The notes under the pieces: generated by a model | What the model saw: the letters and a program-made list of their open reading frames with translations, nothing else | Databases searched by the model: none | Told to the model about the DNA's origin: nothing | Shown: piece after piece, positions 1 through 9,037 of the stretch | Layout of the letters: each line of letters opens with the position of its first letter | How positions within the stretch are numbered: the first letter of the stretch is position 1 | NCBI GenBank assembly: GCA_017991315.1 | Contig: JAGOQS010000001.1 | Location: 496,001-560,000 of the forward strand | DNA: 64,000 nt | Direction of reading: 5' to 3' | Origin: Ferrovibrio sp. | GTDB taxonomy: Bacteria; Pseudomonadota; Alphaproteobacteria; Ferrovibrionales; Ferrovibrionaceae | Translations under genes and position numbers: made by a program

Positions 1-1593
1 AACGGCATGGCCACCGGTTCCGACTGGATGAGCGCCGCGTCGTTCATTGGCATGGCCGGTTCGCTCTACCTGCTCGGCTACGACGGCCTTGCCTTCGTGC
101 TCGGCTGGACCGGCGGCTACCTGCTGGTGTCGATCCTGCTCGCGCCGTATCTGCGCAAGTTCGGCCAGTACACCGTGCCGGACTTCCTCGGTGCCCGCTA
201 CGGCGGCAACGTGGCGCGCTTCTTCGGCGTGATCGTGCTGATCTCGGCGTCCTTCACCTACGTGACGGCGCAGATCTTCGGCGTCGGCATCATCGCCTCG
301 CGCTTCCTCGGCATCTCGTTCGAGGTCGCGGTGTTCGTCGGCCTCGCCGGCATTCTGGTCTGCTCGATGCTGGGCGGTATGCGCGCTGTCACCTGGACCC
401 AGGTGGCGCAGTATATCATCCTGATCATCGCCTACCTGATCCCGGTGGTGATCCTCTCGGCCAAGACCACCGGCGTGCCGATCCCGCAGCTGATGTACGG
501 CCAGGCGTTGGAGAAGATCGAGGTGCTGGAGAAGACGCTGGGGGTGGTGAAAGTCCACACAGCGACCTTCGCCAATGCCCAAGGCGTGATGAACTTCACC
601 GACGGCTTGAACTTCTTCGCGCTGATCTTCTGCCTCATGGTCGGCACCGCTGCGCTGCCGCACATCCTGATGCGCTACTTCACCACGCCCAGCGTGCGTG
701 AGGCGCGTCAGTCTGTCGCCTGGTCGCTGTTCTTCATCTTCCTGCTCTACTTCACGGCGCCCTCCTACGCCGCGTTCGCCAAGCTGGAAGTGTACCAGAA
801 CGTGATCGGTCAGCAGATCACGGCTCTGCCCGCTTGGGTGCAGTCGTGGGGTGCCATTGGCCTCGTCGGTGCTTGCGATGCGGCCAATGCCGAAACCGTT
901 TACGCGCTTTGCAAGGGCGTGAAGGGTAACGCGGACGGCATCCTGCAGCTTTCCGAGTTCCGTATCCACACGGATGCGATCGTGCTGGCAACGCCGGAAA
1001 TCGCGGGTCTGCCCTATGTCATCGCCGGCCTGGTGGCCGCTGGTGGCCTGGCGGCGGCGCTCTCGACCGCCGACGGTCTGCTGCTGGCGATCGCCAACGC
1101 CCTGAGCCATGACGTGTACTACCGCATGATCGACCCGCAGGCTCCGACCGCTCGTCGCCTGATCATCAGCCGCGTGCTGCTGGTCGTGGTGGCGATCGCC
1201 TCGGCGTATGTGGCCGCGCAGAAGCCCTCTACCATTCTCGCGATGGTGGCCTGGGCCTTCTCGATTGCCGCATCGGGCTTGTTCCCGGCGCTGGTGATGG
1301 GCATCTGGTGGAAGCGTACCTCCAATGCCGGTGCCATCGCGGGCATGATCGTGGGCTACGGCGTTTGCCTGTACTACCTGATCACCACGCAGTTCTATGG
1401 CGCACCGCTCTGGTTCGGGGTGAAGAACATCTCCTGTGGCCTGTTCGGTATCCCGGCGGCCTTCATCACCACCTACGTGGTCAGCCTGTTCACGGCGGCC
1501 CCGTCGAAGGAGATGCAGGACTTCATCGACTCGATCCGTGTTCCGGCGGGTGAGGTGAAGCTGGCCGACGAACGCGACGCCGTATCGCATTAA
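1..1593 (+). CDS. Sodium:solute symporter, ActP-like, 5' truncated
   Basis: Integral inner-membrane symporter of the SSS family, which couples Na+ (or H+) to uptake of a small solute such as acetate or another carboxylate. The reading frame is open from the first base, so the N-terminal part lies outside the window; about 530 residues remain, against roughly 550-600 for full members. The opening motif GMATGSDWMSAASF, the series of hydrophobic segments, and the 'STADGLLLAIANALSHDVYY' stretch are typical of the ActP/VC_2705 branch. An insertion of charged residues around 280-320 lies between two membrane segments. It ends with its own strong terminator, so the small membrane genes downstream are a separate unit. 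The solute cannot be named from sequence. Confidence 0.9.
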   Translation, partial: NGMATGSDWMSAASFIGMAGSLYLLGYDGLAFVLGWTGGYLLVSILLAPYLRKFGQYTVPDFLGARYGGNVARFFGVIVLISASFTYVTAQIFGVGIIASRFLGISFEVAVFVGLAGILVCSMLGGMRAVTWTQVAQYIILIIAYLIPVVILSAKTTGVPIPQLMYGQALEKIEVLEKTLGVVKVHTATFANAQGVMNFTDGLNFFALIFCLMVGTAALPHILMRYFTTPSVREARQSVAWSLFFIFLLYFTAPSYAAFAKLEVYQNVIGQQITALPAWVQSWGAIGLVGACDAANAETVYALCKGVKGNADGILQLSEFRIHTDAIVLATPEIAGLPYVIAGLVAAGGLAAALSTADGLLLAIANALSHDVYYRMIDPQAPTARRLIISRVLLVVVAIASAYVAAQKPSTILAMVAWAFSIAASGLFPALVMGIWWKRTSNAGAIAGMIVGYGVCLYYLITTQFYGAPLWFGVKNISCGLFGIPAAFITTYVVSLFTAAPSKEMQDFIDSIRVPAGEVKLADERDAVSH

Positions 1594-1624
1594 GCGACAC
1601 GGGCAAGCGCTCTGCTTGTCACGG

Positions 1625-1663
1625 GCGGCGGGGACCTTATAGTGGTCCCCGCCGCTTTCTTTT
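1625..1663 (+). terminator. Rho-independent terminator of the symporter gene
   Basis: Perfect 12-bp stem (GCGGCGGGGACC / GGTCCCCGCCGC) with a 7-base loop, followed by TTTCTTTT. It lies 32 bases after the symporter stop codon on the same strand. Confidence 0.93.
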
Positions 1664-1683
1664 GTCCGTATTAAGGTTGCTCA

Positions 1684-2001
1684 ATGCCTGCAAAGCCTGA
1701 TTTCTTCTGGGACTTTCTGCCCTTCTGGATTGTCGCCTACAGCCTGGCGGTGGTCGGCTGGACCTGTGTCGGCCGCTTCCTGATGAGCGCTTTCCTGCCG
1801 CCGGACAGCCCGAATTACATCTATCGCTGGTTCGTGCGGCTGACCGCCTGGCCGGTGCAGTTCGTCGGCTTCTTCACGCCGGCCTTTGTGCTGCCGCGCA
1901 TCCTGCCGCTGGTCACCGCCTTCTGGGCCTTCCTGCTGCGCTATGTCGCCTATGTGATTTTCGCGCGCTATGGCATGGCGCCGACGCTGGGAGTGAACTG
2001 A
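1684..2001 (+). CDS. Small membrane protein of unknown function (105 aa)
   Basis: I do not recognise a family. The protein has hydrophobic segments near residues 12-35, 58-72 and 76-95, so it probably crosses the membrane two or three times. It starts after an AAGG Shine-Dalgarno, with high-GC third positions like its neighbours. The next two genes follow with gaps of 3 and 9 bases and are also small hydrophobic proteins, so the three look like one operon whose products may sit together in the membrane. No enzyme motifs or conserved charged pairs are evident. Confidence 0.7.
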   Translation: MPAKPDFFWDFLPFWIVAYSLAVVGWTCVGRFLMSAFLPPDSPNYIYRWFVRLTAWPVQFVGFFTPAFVLPRILPLVTAFWAFLLRYVAYVIFARYGMAPTLGVN

Positions 2002-2004
2002 GCC

Positions 2005-2307
2005 ATGCTCAACGCGCAAACCCTGTTCGTTGCCGTGCTCGGCGTCACCCTGATCAACGGCTTTGTCTCGCCGATCCTGCCGCTGGTGTTTGTCTGGGCG
2101 CCGGTCTGGATGCCGGAATTCGCGCCGCAGACACCGATTGCGATTCTCTACGGCACCTCGCTGATCGTCTCGCTATCCACGCTGATCATTTCCGGCGTGC
2201 CGGCGGCCCTGTTCGAGCGCTTCACCGGCCGGCAGAGCACGGATACGGTGTCGATGCTGGTGTGGCTCGGCACCGCCTTCCTGCTCACCCTGCCTGGCCT
2301 GATCTGA
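2005..2307 (+). CDS. Small membrane protein of unknown function (100 aa)
   Basis: Three hydrophobic segments can be seen (about residues 6-30, 44-66 and 82-99), separated by short loops; the middle loop has a basic patch (FERFTGRQ). It starts 3 bases after the preceding gene and is followed 9 bases later by a third small membrane gene, so translation is likely coupled. No family was recognised. The coding assignment rests on frame continuity, gene packing and codon bias rather than on homology. Confidence 0.68.
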   Translation: MLNAQTLFVAVLGVTLINGFVSPILPLVFVWAPVWMPEFAPQTPIAILYGTSLIVSLSTLIISGVPAALFERFTGRQSTDTVSMLVWLGTAFLLTLPGLI

Positions 2308-2316
2308 CGGAGCGGC

Positions 2317-2715
2317 ATGGACGAGGATATCGAGGCCATCGACCAGCGCATCCGCCGTCTGGCTGGCCTCTCGGTAGGGCGTGGCTGTTTCTTCGCTGCC
2401 CTGGCGATCTGGTGCACCATGATCGGCCTGATCTATGAGCCGGTCCTGTCGCTGAAAAGCGGCGCCATCCTCACGCTGCTGGTGGCCGCCGTGCTGGTGC
2501 TGAAGGCGCAGACGGTGCGGCGCTATTCCTACAAGCAGACGGAAGTCTGGATTCTGCTCGACCGCAAGGTCGATCTGCTGCCAGCGCATGCGCAGCGCCT
2601 GATCACGCAGGCGCTACACCAGATGTATCTGCGCTACGCATTGTTTGCCATGCTGCTGGCTTTGCTGTTCTGGGGCCTGGCGCTGCTGTTTTCAGTCGTC
2701 GGCAAGCCAGGCTAG
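2317..2715 (+). CDS. Small membrane protein of unknown function (132 aa)
   Basis: Last of three small membrane genes. The N-terminus is acidic (MDEDIEAIDQRIRRL), then come two hydrophobic segments (about 24-42 and 49-62), an amphipathic cytoplasmic stretch with 'WILLDRKVDLLPAHAQRL', and a C-terminal hydrophobic segment (about 106-128). A CGGAG ribosome site precedes the start. It ends 6 bases before the convergent cheW gene. I do not recognise a domain; the helical middle part suggests a cytoplasmic contact region. Confidence 0.7.
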   Translation: MDEDIEAIDQRIRRLAGLSVGRGCFFAALAIWCTMIGLIYEPVLSLKSGAILTLLVAAVLVLKAQTVRRYSYKQTEVWILLDRKVDLLPAHAQRLITQALHQMYLRYALFAMLLALLFWGLALLFSVVGKPG

Positions 2716-2721
2716 AACAAT

Positions 2722-3177
2722 CTACGCCGCCGCTGGCAGGACCGGCTCCGCAGGCTCCTGCCCGCCACCGATATGCTGCAGCGAAATCAGCGGCACCAGC
2801 TTGTCGCCAATAGTCGCCACGCCATCCACCAGCTTCGACGACCAGGCCTCATTGGTTTCGGCGCGGGTGATCTGGCTGGTGTCGACGGAGATGATGTCGG
2901 ATACGCCATCCACCAGCAGGCCGAAAGGCTTGTTTTCCAGCATCGCCACCACGATCACATCCTGCGGTTTTGGTGTTGGCGCCGGCTTGCCCATCAGCAG
3001 GCGGGCATCCAGCACCGCCAGCACCTGGCCGCGCAGGTTCAGCAGGCCGAGGCAGCTTGCATCACAGTTGGGCAGCGGCGAAACATTGGTCCAGCCGCGG
3101 ATTTCCTGGATCTGCAGCAGCGGCAGGGCATAGGCCTGGTCGCCAAGCGTCACCAGCAGGGCATCGAAATTTTCCAT
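2722..3177 (-). CDS. cheW: CheW-like chemotaxis coupling protein
   Basis: Cytoplasmic scaffold that links chemoreceptors to the CheA kinase. The 151-residue protein is a single CheW domain: an 'ALPLLQIQEIRGW' strand near residues 17-30, the 'LLNLRGQVLAVLDARLLMG' core near 45-63, and the second half-barrel 'FGLLVDGVSDI' near 84-95. AAGGAG lies 9 bases before the start. It is 18 bases downstream of a chemoreceptor gene on the same strand, so the pair is probably co-transcribed and CheW likely serves that receptor. No cheA or cheY is visible here, so the rest of the chemotaxis machinery must be elsewhere. Confidence 0.92.
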   Translation of the reverse strand: MENFDALLVTLGDQAYALPLLQIQEIRGWTNVSPLPNCDASCLGLLNLRGQVLAVLDARLLMGKPAPTPKPQDVIVVAMLENKPFGLLVDGVSDIISVDTSQITRAETNEAWSSKLVDGVATIGDKLVPLISLQHIGGGQEPAEPVLPAAA

Positions 3178-3195
3178 AGCTTGCTCTCCTTTCGC

Positions 3196-5133
3196 TCAGG
3201 CGGCGCGGGCCAGGGGCGCTGACCGCTGTACCTTGAAGAAGCTGACCAGTTGCGCCAGGTCGCTGGCCTGGTTGGAAAGCGCCTGGGCGGAAGCCGAGGT
3301 CTCTTCCACCAGGGCGCCATTGCGCTGGGTCATCTCGTCCATGGAGCCGACGGCGGTATTGATCTGCTCCAGGCCCAGCGCCTGTTCGCGGCTGGCAGCG
3401 GCGATTTCGGCGACGATGGTGGAAACCTTCTGCACCGCTGTCATGATCTGCTCCAGGCTGCGGCCGGCATCGCTTACCAGCTTGCCGCCTTCGCGCACCT
3501 GGCCGTTGGACTGGCTGATCAGTGCCTTGATATCCTTCGAGGCATTGGCCGAACGCTGCGCCAGCGCCCGCACTTCCTGCGCCACGACGGCAAAGCCCTT
3601 GCCGGCCTCGCCGGCGCGCGCCGCTTCCACGGACGCATTGAGCGCCAGCAGGTTGGTCTGGAAGGCAATCTCGTCGATCAGGCCGACGATGTCGGTGATC
3701 CGGGTCGCCGAGGTTTCGATCTCGCCCATCGCGGTGACGACATTGCGCATCACCTTGCCGCCATTCTCCGCCGCGTCGCGCGCCGTCTCGGCGAGCTGGT
3801 TGGCGGCCTGGGCGTTGTCGGCATTCTGCTTCACCGTGGTGGTGATTTCATGCATTGATGCCGCCGTTTCCTCGATGGCAGCGGCCTGCGCTTCGGTGCG
3901 TTGCGCCAGGTCCTGGCTGCCGCTGGAAATTTCCGCCGCCGCCTCGTTCACATTGGCGGCGCTGGTGCCAAGATCGCCAGCGATTTCGCGCAGCTTGGCC
4001 GCCATGCGGTTCATGTCGGTCTTGAGTTGGCCGAAAACACCCTGGTAGTTGCCACGGATATCATTGGTCAAGTCGCCATGGGCCATGCCGCCGGCCACCG
4101 TGGCGACTTCGCTGGTCACCTGCTGCAGCATGCCGGTGAGGCCGTTCAGCCGCTGGCTGATGGTAAGCAGGAAGCCTTCCTTGTCACCTTCGTTCAGCCG
4201 CATGCCGAGATCGCCGGCCGAGGCCTTGTCGCAAAGCTGCGAGACTTCCTCGATCGCCTTGCGCTCGCGGGCTTCACGCTCGGCACGCTGTGCCTCGGTG
4301 GTGCTGCGCTGTTCGGCGATATCGGCTTCGGCTTTTTCGCGGGCGATCATGCTGTCCTTGAATACCTGCACCGCGCCGGCCATGGCGCCGATCTCGTCCT
4401 TGCGCTCGGCGCCGCTGACGGCAACCGTGGTGTCGCCACCAGCCAGCGTGGTCATGGTGGCGGTCATGGCGCGGATCGGGCGAATGATCGTGCCGATGGC
4501 AATGAAGCCGCCGATCAGCAGGCCGAGCACCACAGCCGCCGCCACCGCAATCAGCAGAGTCCAGCGCTGCTGGCGATAGAGTTCGGTTACGGCTTCGTTC
4601 GTGTCATTCACTGCCTTGCTGAGTGTCGTTGCGGTGTCGCGCAGGTTGCTCACGGCGGCATCGCGCGCGGCACTGACTTCCGGGCGCCGCTGGTATTCGC
4701 GGGAGGCTTGCGCGCCTTCGGCGCGGGCAATGCGGGCGATCTCGCGACGCGTTGCGGCGAAGGCATCCACCATGCGGCGAGTCTCGGCGAAGCTGGCGCT
4801 CTCGGCGGCCGGCTGGATCTTCGCCCAGGCATCCAGATCCGCGTTGATCTGACTCAGGCTTGCTTCGATGCCTTTTGCATATCGCTCGGTTTCCTCCGGC
4901 GTGTTCGCCAAGTAGAGGCCGCGAGAATCGGCAATAGTCGTCTGGGTCAGGGCAAAGACATGGTCGCTGTAGAGGGCGCGGGTTGCCTTGTTCGCCATCT
5001 CATCGGTCACCTGATCCGACACATCGATGATGTAGCGGGCCATCACGCCGACGCCGATCGTGGCGAGCGAGAGCAGGATCAGCAGGGCTGAAATGCGGGT
5101 GAGGATCTTGGTGTTGTTGATCAGGCGCAACAT
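3196..5133 (-). CDS. Methyl-accepting chemotaxis protein
   Basis: Transmembrane chemoreceptor that signals to CheA through CheW. Reading the 645 residues in order: TM1 at about 13-36, a periplasmic helical sensing region of about 150 residues rich in Ala/Arg/Glu (four-helix-bundle type), TM2 at about 190-216, a HAMP domain with '[17 protein letters not shown]', a second HAMP-like linker around 330-380, then the long MCP signalling coiled coil. Its hairpin tip contains '[32 protein letters not shown]', quoted here as parts: the [19 protein letters not shown] core is intact. There is no C-terminal CheR-tethering pentapeptide. GGAG lies 7 bases before the start. The ligand is unknown. Confidence 0.93.
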   Translation of the reverse strand: MLRLINNTKILTRISALLILLSLATIGVGVMARYIIDVSDQVTDEMANKATRALYSDHVFALTQTTIADSRGLYLANTPEETERYAKGIEASLSQINADLDAWAKIQPAAESASFAETRRMVDAFAATRREIARIARAEGAQASREYQRRPEVSAARDAAVSNLRDTATTLSKAVNDTNEAVTELYRQQRWTLLIAVAAAVVLGLLIGGFIAIGTIIRPIRAMTATMTTLAGGDTTVAVSGAERKDEIGAMAGAVQVFKDSMIAREKAEADIAEQRSTTEAQRAEREARERKAIEEVSQLCDKASAGDLGMRLNEGDKEGFLLTISQRLNGLTGMLQQVTSEVATVAGGMAHGDLTNDIRGNYQGVFGQLKTDMNRMAAKLREIAGDLGTSAANVNEAAAEISSGSQDLAQRTEAQAAAIEETAASMHEITTTVKQNADNAQAANQLAETARDAAENGGKVMRNVVTAMGEIETSATRITDIVGLIDEIAFQTNLLALNASVEAARAGEAGKGFAVVAQEVRALAQRSANASKDIKALISQSNGQVREGGKLVSDAGRSLEQIMTAVQKVSTIVAEIAAASREQALGLEQINTAVGSMDEMTQRNGALVEETSASAQALSNQASDLAQLVSFFKVQRSAPLARAA

Positions 5134-5227
5134 GGGGCTCTCCAGGATGCCAGCAAAACGTCACCGGGCAGGCGGCGCCTGTCCGATACCGTTGGTCTAA
5201 TCCTGGAGCTGGTTCTGGCCGAGTGAC

Positions 5228-5260
5228 AATCCGCTAACAGCGACAAGGTGTTAGCGGATT
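5228..5260. terminator. Perfect 12-bp hairpin between cyclase and chemoreceptor genes
   Basis: AATCCGCTAACA and its exact complement TGTTAGCGGATT flank a 9-base loop. It sits 65 bases after the end of the cyclase gene and 95 bases before the chemoreceptor start, both on minus. The U-tract is poor on either strand (TTTT on plus only), so it could be a terminator for the cyclase or an operator of the chemoreceptor promoter. Confidence 0.5.
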
Positions 5261-5325
5261 TTAACCGGCAGGGCTGTGGAATCGGCGCGGCGCGATAGAA
5301 AGCGTCACATTGCTATAAGCAGGCG

Positions 5326-6204
5326 CTAATCCCGCCGCCAGAGCGGCCACATGCGGCGCGGATTGACGCCATAGGGATAGCGCAGCGCCAGCATCATCGC
5401 CATGCCGAGCAATGGCCAGTGGAACCAGATGCTGTGGCGGCTGGTCAGCAGATTGATCAGGGCAAGGAAGACGATGACGACGACACCGCGCATGGCATTG
5501 CGGCGCCATTTGCGGATCGCCTCTTCGCTATCCTGCGGCCCGCCATCCGTTTCATCATGCTGCGGGCGGCCTTGATAAACCGGCGGCTGGGCGCTGGCGC
5601 GGGCCGGCTGGTCCACCTGGATGCGGTAGGCCGGCACCGGCTCGGCGATATTCTTGATTTCGCGCGAGCCGATGAAGTCGAAGCCGAAATCCAGCTTCTT
5701 GCGCACCTGCTCGAACACCGTGCCGGAAATGCACACGCCGCCGGCCTCGGCGAGCGCTTCCAGCCTTGAAGCGATATTCACGCCATCGCCGAGCAGGTCG
5801 GTGCCATCCACCATCACGTCGCCGAGATTGATGCCGATGCGGAATTGCAATGGCGGCGTGCCGGGGGCATCCAGTTTCAGCGCCGCATTGCGCGCGGCGA
5901 CGCGGCGCTGTGCTTCCACGGCGGCGAACACGGCTTCCACGGGGGAAGAGAATTCCGCCAGCAGGCCATCGCCCCAGGTATTCACCACGCGGCCATGATG
6001 CCGCTCGATCTCCTGGATCATCTCGCCGCGATAGAGCTTAAGCCGCTGCACGGTGCCGACTTCATCGGCTTCCACCTGGGCGCTGTAGCCCTGCACATCG
6101 GCGCAGAAGATGGTGGTCAGCTTGCGCGGCAACGGACGCGGCGCCTCCGTCTTGGCATCGGGGGAGGTGGGGCCAGGGGGCGGAGAGCCGGGATCAGTCT
6201 GCAT
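5326..6204 (-). CDS. Class III adenylate/guanylate cyclase with C-terminal 2TM domain
   Basis: Makes a cyclic nucleotide from ATP or GTP. The start at 6204 (MQTDPG...) is preferred to the longer frame because a TATACT -10 lies between the two candidates. Residues 1-28 are a Pro-rich tail; the cyclase domain spans about 29-215 with metal-binding Asp36 (CADVQGY) and Asp79 (GDGLL), and the transition-state Asn/Arg pair in VNIASRL. The usual substrate-specifying Lys before the GD motif is Asn75 (VVNTWGD). After an acidic linker, the last 65 residues match the 2TM domain (RKWRRN... ALINLLTS ... WPLLGMAMMLALRY), which anchors the enzyme with the catalytic domain in the cytoplasm. A cyclic-nucleotide-binding protein lies at 40.5 kb, but a link is unproven. 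Confidence 0.85.
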   Translation of the reverse strand: MQTDPGSPPPGPTSPDAKTEAPRPLPRKLTTIFCADVQGYSAQVEADEVGTVQRLKLYRGEMIQEIERHHGRVVNTWGDGLLAEFSSPVEAVFAAVEAQRRVAARNAALKLDAPGTPPLQFRIGINLGDVMVDGTDLLGDGVNIASRLEALAEAGGVCISGTVFEQVRKKLDFGFDFIGSREIKNIAEPVPAYRIQVDQPARASAQPPVYQGRPQHDETDGGPQDSEEAIRKWRRNAMRGVVVIVFLALINLLTSRHSIWFHWPLLGMAMMLALRYPYGVNPRRMWPLWRRD

Positions 6205-6247
6205 CAGGGCAGCCTCGTCTGGCGCGGATGAAAAGCGGGCAGCAGCC

Positions 6248-6253
6248 AGTATA
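6248..6253 (-). promoter_or_regulatory. Putative -10 element of the cyclase gene
   Basis: TATACT on the minus strand, 44 bases before the chosen ATG. The same TATACT or TATAGT box precedes several genes in this window. No good -35 is seen at 17 bases. Confidence 0.4.
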
Positions 6254-6423
6254 GCCCTACCAGCGCGGGACCGGGGAGGGCGGATCTGCGCCAAAAAATG
6301 TGACGGCGGCTGCTTGGGCAGCGGTTTCCTGGCGGAAAAGGGCTGGGGCTACCTACCCCATCGGGCGTCATCCCCGGCGGTTCCGATCAAATCCGGAAGG
6401 GCAAGGACGCGAAAACATCGCCG

Positions 6424-7662
6424 TCAGTTTACCCAGCCTGAGGCGTCCAGACTGGTACATTGCCGCAGCACGTGGGCCTCATTGGGTTTGGGGAATTCGA
6501 CCCAGAAACAGCTTCCGGCTCCCGGTATGCTGGTGAAGCCCAGCCAGCCCTTCATCGCTTCCGCCAGTTTACGGCTGAACACAAGCCCGATCCCGTTGCC
6601 GTCGATGTCGCTGTTCTCCATACCGAGCCGGTTGAATATCTCGAACAGCCGGGGCTGCTGATCGAACGGGATGCCGGTGCCCTCATCCATGACCATCACT
6701 TTGACAGCGGATTGAGTCTCCACGATTTTGATCGTCACGGTGCCTTGCGGCCGGTTGTACTTGATCGCATTCGACAGCAGGTTGACCAGAATCTGCCGGG
6801 CACGTAGCGGATCAACATGGACCGATTTCCGGGTTTCCAGTTCATCCGGCCAGACGATGCGGATGTCGTGATTTTTCGCCAGCGTTGCAACACTGGTTTC
6901 CGTGTCGGCAACGATGTCGGCAAGCGCGGTGGTCTCCGCCTTGATGGATAGCTGGTTGGCTTCGAGACGCGCCAAGCTGCGGATGTCGTCGATCAGGTCA
7001 AGCAGATGCCGGCCGCCGATTTCGATCTCCTGCACATAATCTTTTTGCCGCTGATTGAGCGTTTCCGACAATTCCGTGACCAGCATTTGCAGGAAACCAA
7101 AGATGCCATTGAGCGGTGTGCGTAGCTGATAGCTCAGGCCGATCAGGAAGTCAGATTTCGCCTGGCTGACGCATTCGGCGACTTTGATCGTGTCGGCCAA
7201 ACTGGTGGCATCGCTATAGGTGATCAGCCGCATGTTGTCTGGTACGGGAGTGCTTTCCAGCAAATAGGTGCGGCCATCGGCCAGATCGATGCGGACCGGA
7301 CCGAAGCCATGGGCGCTGTCGACCAGGGCGGCATGCTTGGCAATGGTTGCGGCCATGCTGGCGGCGTCGTTGCTATAGAAGCCTTTGTTCCAGCCGTGCT
7401 CCAGCACTTCGGCATACGAGGGTTTGCTGTCCGCGACGGCATCGGGCAATTGCCAGAGCCGCCGGAAGGTTTTGTTGGCAAAGGCGACATTGCGGTCCGC
7501 GTCCAGCAGCAGCACGCCCTGGCGCATGGCATTCAAGGCGGTGAACTCGCTTTTCATAACCCGGTTCGATCGTGAAACCCGGGCAGGGATGGTGCCCTTT
7601 CTGTCCTTGCTGTCGGCCTGTGCCGTCATGCTGCGGTTCATCTGGGAGGCTTTCTTTTTCAT
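6424..7662 (-). CDS. PAS-domain histidine kinase homologue lacking the phospho-acceptor His
   Basis: About 412 residues: a basic N-terminus, a PAS domain (about 40-155, starting 'ALNAMRQGVLLLDADRNVAF'), a dimerisation/H-box helix (165-235) and a HATPase domain (280-395). The H-box reads GLSYQLRTPLNGI: Tyr178 and Gln179 stand where active kinases have His-Glu. The codon is TAT at 7129-7131. The ATP-binding side looks intact: N-box NLLSNAIKY, G1 DEGTGI and G2 GNGIGL. So it probably binds ATP but cannot use the normal phospho-acceptor; it may regulate a partner kinase. No membrane segment is visible. No cognate regulator is adjacent. The start is uncertain: none of the in-frame ATGs (7662, 7641, 7629) has a good ribosome site. 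Confidence 0.85.
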   Translation of the reverse strand: MKKKASQMNRSMTAQADSKDRKGTIPARVSRSNRVMKSEFTALNAMRQGVLLLDADRNVAFANKTFRRLWQLPDAVADSKPSYAEVLEHGWNKGFYSNDAASMAATIAKHAALVDSAHGFGPVRIDLADGRTYLLESTPVPDNMRLITYSDATSLADTIKVAECVSQAKSDFLIGLSYQLRTPLNGIFGFLQMLVTELSETLNQRQKDYVQEIEIGGRHLLDLIDDIRSLARLEANQLSIKAETTALADIVADTETSVATLAKNHDIRIVWPDELETRKSVHVDPLRARQILVNLLSNAIKYNRPQGTVTIKIVETQSAVKVMVMDEGTGIPFDQQPRLFEIFNRLGMENSDIDGNGIGLVFSRKLAEAMKGWLGFTSIPGAGSCFWVEFPKPNEAHVLRQCTSLDASGWVN

Positions 7663-7872
7663 GTTTGTAAATCTGTCTGCAACGCACCGGGTCAAACACC
7701 TGCCGGAAAGTCTGCTTGCGGTCGCTGCGCCGCGAGAGGCGATGCGGCGTCCGGGGCCGGTTCGACCGACATGAAAATAGGGATGTTCGTTCGGCCTGGG
7801 ACCGAACAAATCTGGTGAGGTCTGGACAATTCTGGTGGGATCGTCAGCTGCGGCCGCGATCAGGGCTGCTTA

Positions 7873-8883
7873 TTATCGTTTGATAATGGCGCCGTCATCG
7901 TTATGTAACCAAGCCATGGATCCGGGTGTCGCGGTTTCCGTCATGGCGAAATCGGCGGCCCGCATCATCAAGGCAATTTCAAGCGACACAAAATTCAGCA
8001 AGGCCTCGGAGAAGGCGGGCAGGAATTCCACGCCCAATCCGCCGGGCTGGTGCAGGATCAGAAGATTTTTCTCCTGGCATTTCTCGAAGATGCGGCGCAC
8101 ATGGGCGCGGGAAACGCCGAACTCCCGGGCGATCTGACCATAGGGGAAAGCCAGGATCGGCGGCGCATCGGTGGCGTGGTTCGCCAAGCCAAGCCACAGC
8201 TTGAATTTCAGTTCGCCGGCCGCATCCTGGGTCGAGAGCATATCGATTTCCGTCAGCAAGGCCACGAACCGGGCGTCGCTGTACAGGCGCAGGCATTCCG
8301 AATAATAGCGGCCACGGAAACCCGGGATATTGTTCCAGGCCTGTTCGTAGTCATGCGGCGACAGCAGCCGCAGCGGCAACAGCGTGCCAAGTGCCATCTT
8401 GTCGCCGTGCGCGATGGCCGCTTCGGAGAAGTCGACCAGCTTGACGCGCCGGTCGGTCTGCGAGCGGCTTGTCTGCACCGCGCCGGCGAACTGCATCAGC
8501 GCCAGCAGGGCAACGACCCGATTGGGCGAGGCGATCTGGAAGCGTGTGGCGAAATGCTGCAGCCGGCTGACGGTAGCATACGTGTCCGGCAGCAGCGGGT
8601 TGCGGGTGTAATGGTAGGCGATCAAGGCGGTGCAAAGCAGGTATCTGGCTTCGCCGCTCATGATCCGGGCGAGAAAAGGCAGTTTGCGGAAATTCTTCAG
8701 CACCCGCTCGGCATAGAGCGTTACGGCGGCGTGAAACCGCTCATGACGCTGCAGGCGCTTGGCATCGTCGAGCAGCCAGGCAGGCAACTGGCCGTATAAT
8801 TCATCCAGACGATTTGGCCGTGCCGCGGCGGCGTGCCCAGCCAAGTCGTTCGCCGCCGGCTGTATGTGATCTGAAAAGTCCAT
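7873..8883 (-). CDS. Protein of unknown function with C-terminal winged-helix region
   Basis: I do not recognise a named family. The 336-residue protein is mostly helical and soluble. Residues 245-285 read as a helix-turn-helix ('YGQIAREFGVSRAHVRRIFE') followed by a wing-like strand, the pattern of MarR/GntR-type DNA-binding domains, so a transcription regulator is plausible. The N-terminal 230 residues contain a helical core with many Tyr/Arg/Leu and no catalytic signature. GAGG lies 5 bases before the start. It is transcribed toward the degenerate kinase gene, 210 bases away, and downstream of the tRNA. The kinase gene could be its target or partner, but nothing in the sequence proves it. 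Confidence 0.75.
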   Translation of the reverse strand: MDFSDHIQPAANDLAGHAAAARPNRLDELYGQLPAWLLDDAKRLQRHERFHAAVTLYAERVLKNFRKLPFLARIMSGEARYLLCTALIAYHYTRNPLLPDTYATVSRLQHFATRFQIASPNRVVALLALMQFAGAVQTSRSQTDRRVKLVDFSEAAIAHGDKMALGTLLPLRLLSPHDYEQAWNNIPGFRGRYYSECLRLYSDARFVALLTEIDMLSTQDAAGELKFKLWLGLANHATDAPPILAFPYGQIAREFGVSRAHVRRIFEKCQEKNLLILHQPGGLGVEFLPAFSEALLNFVSLEIALMMRAADFAMTETATPGSMAWLHNDDGAIIKR

Positions 8884-9037
8884 CGAGCCTCACTTGTGCA
8901 GTGGGGTGCTCGTCCAATCCTGAGCCGCCGCAGGCTAACAGCCTTCAGCGCGCGGCGCAGCCGTTTCAAGGATACGCTGGCGGCGCCGGCTAACCTGCTT
9001 GGCTAACCCAAATATAAGATATTGAAATATAAGGAAA

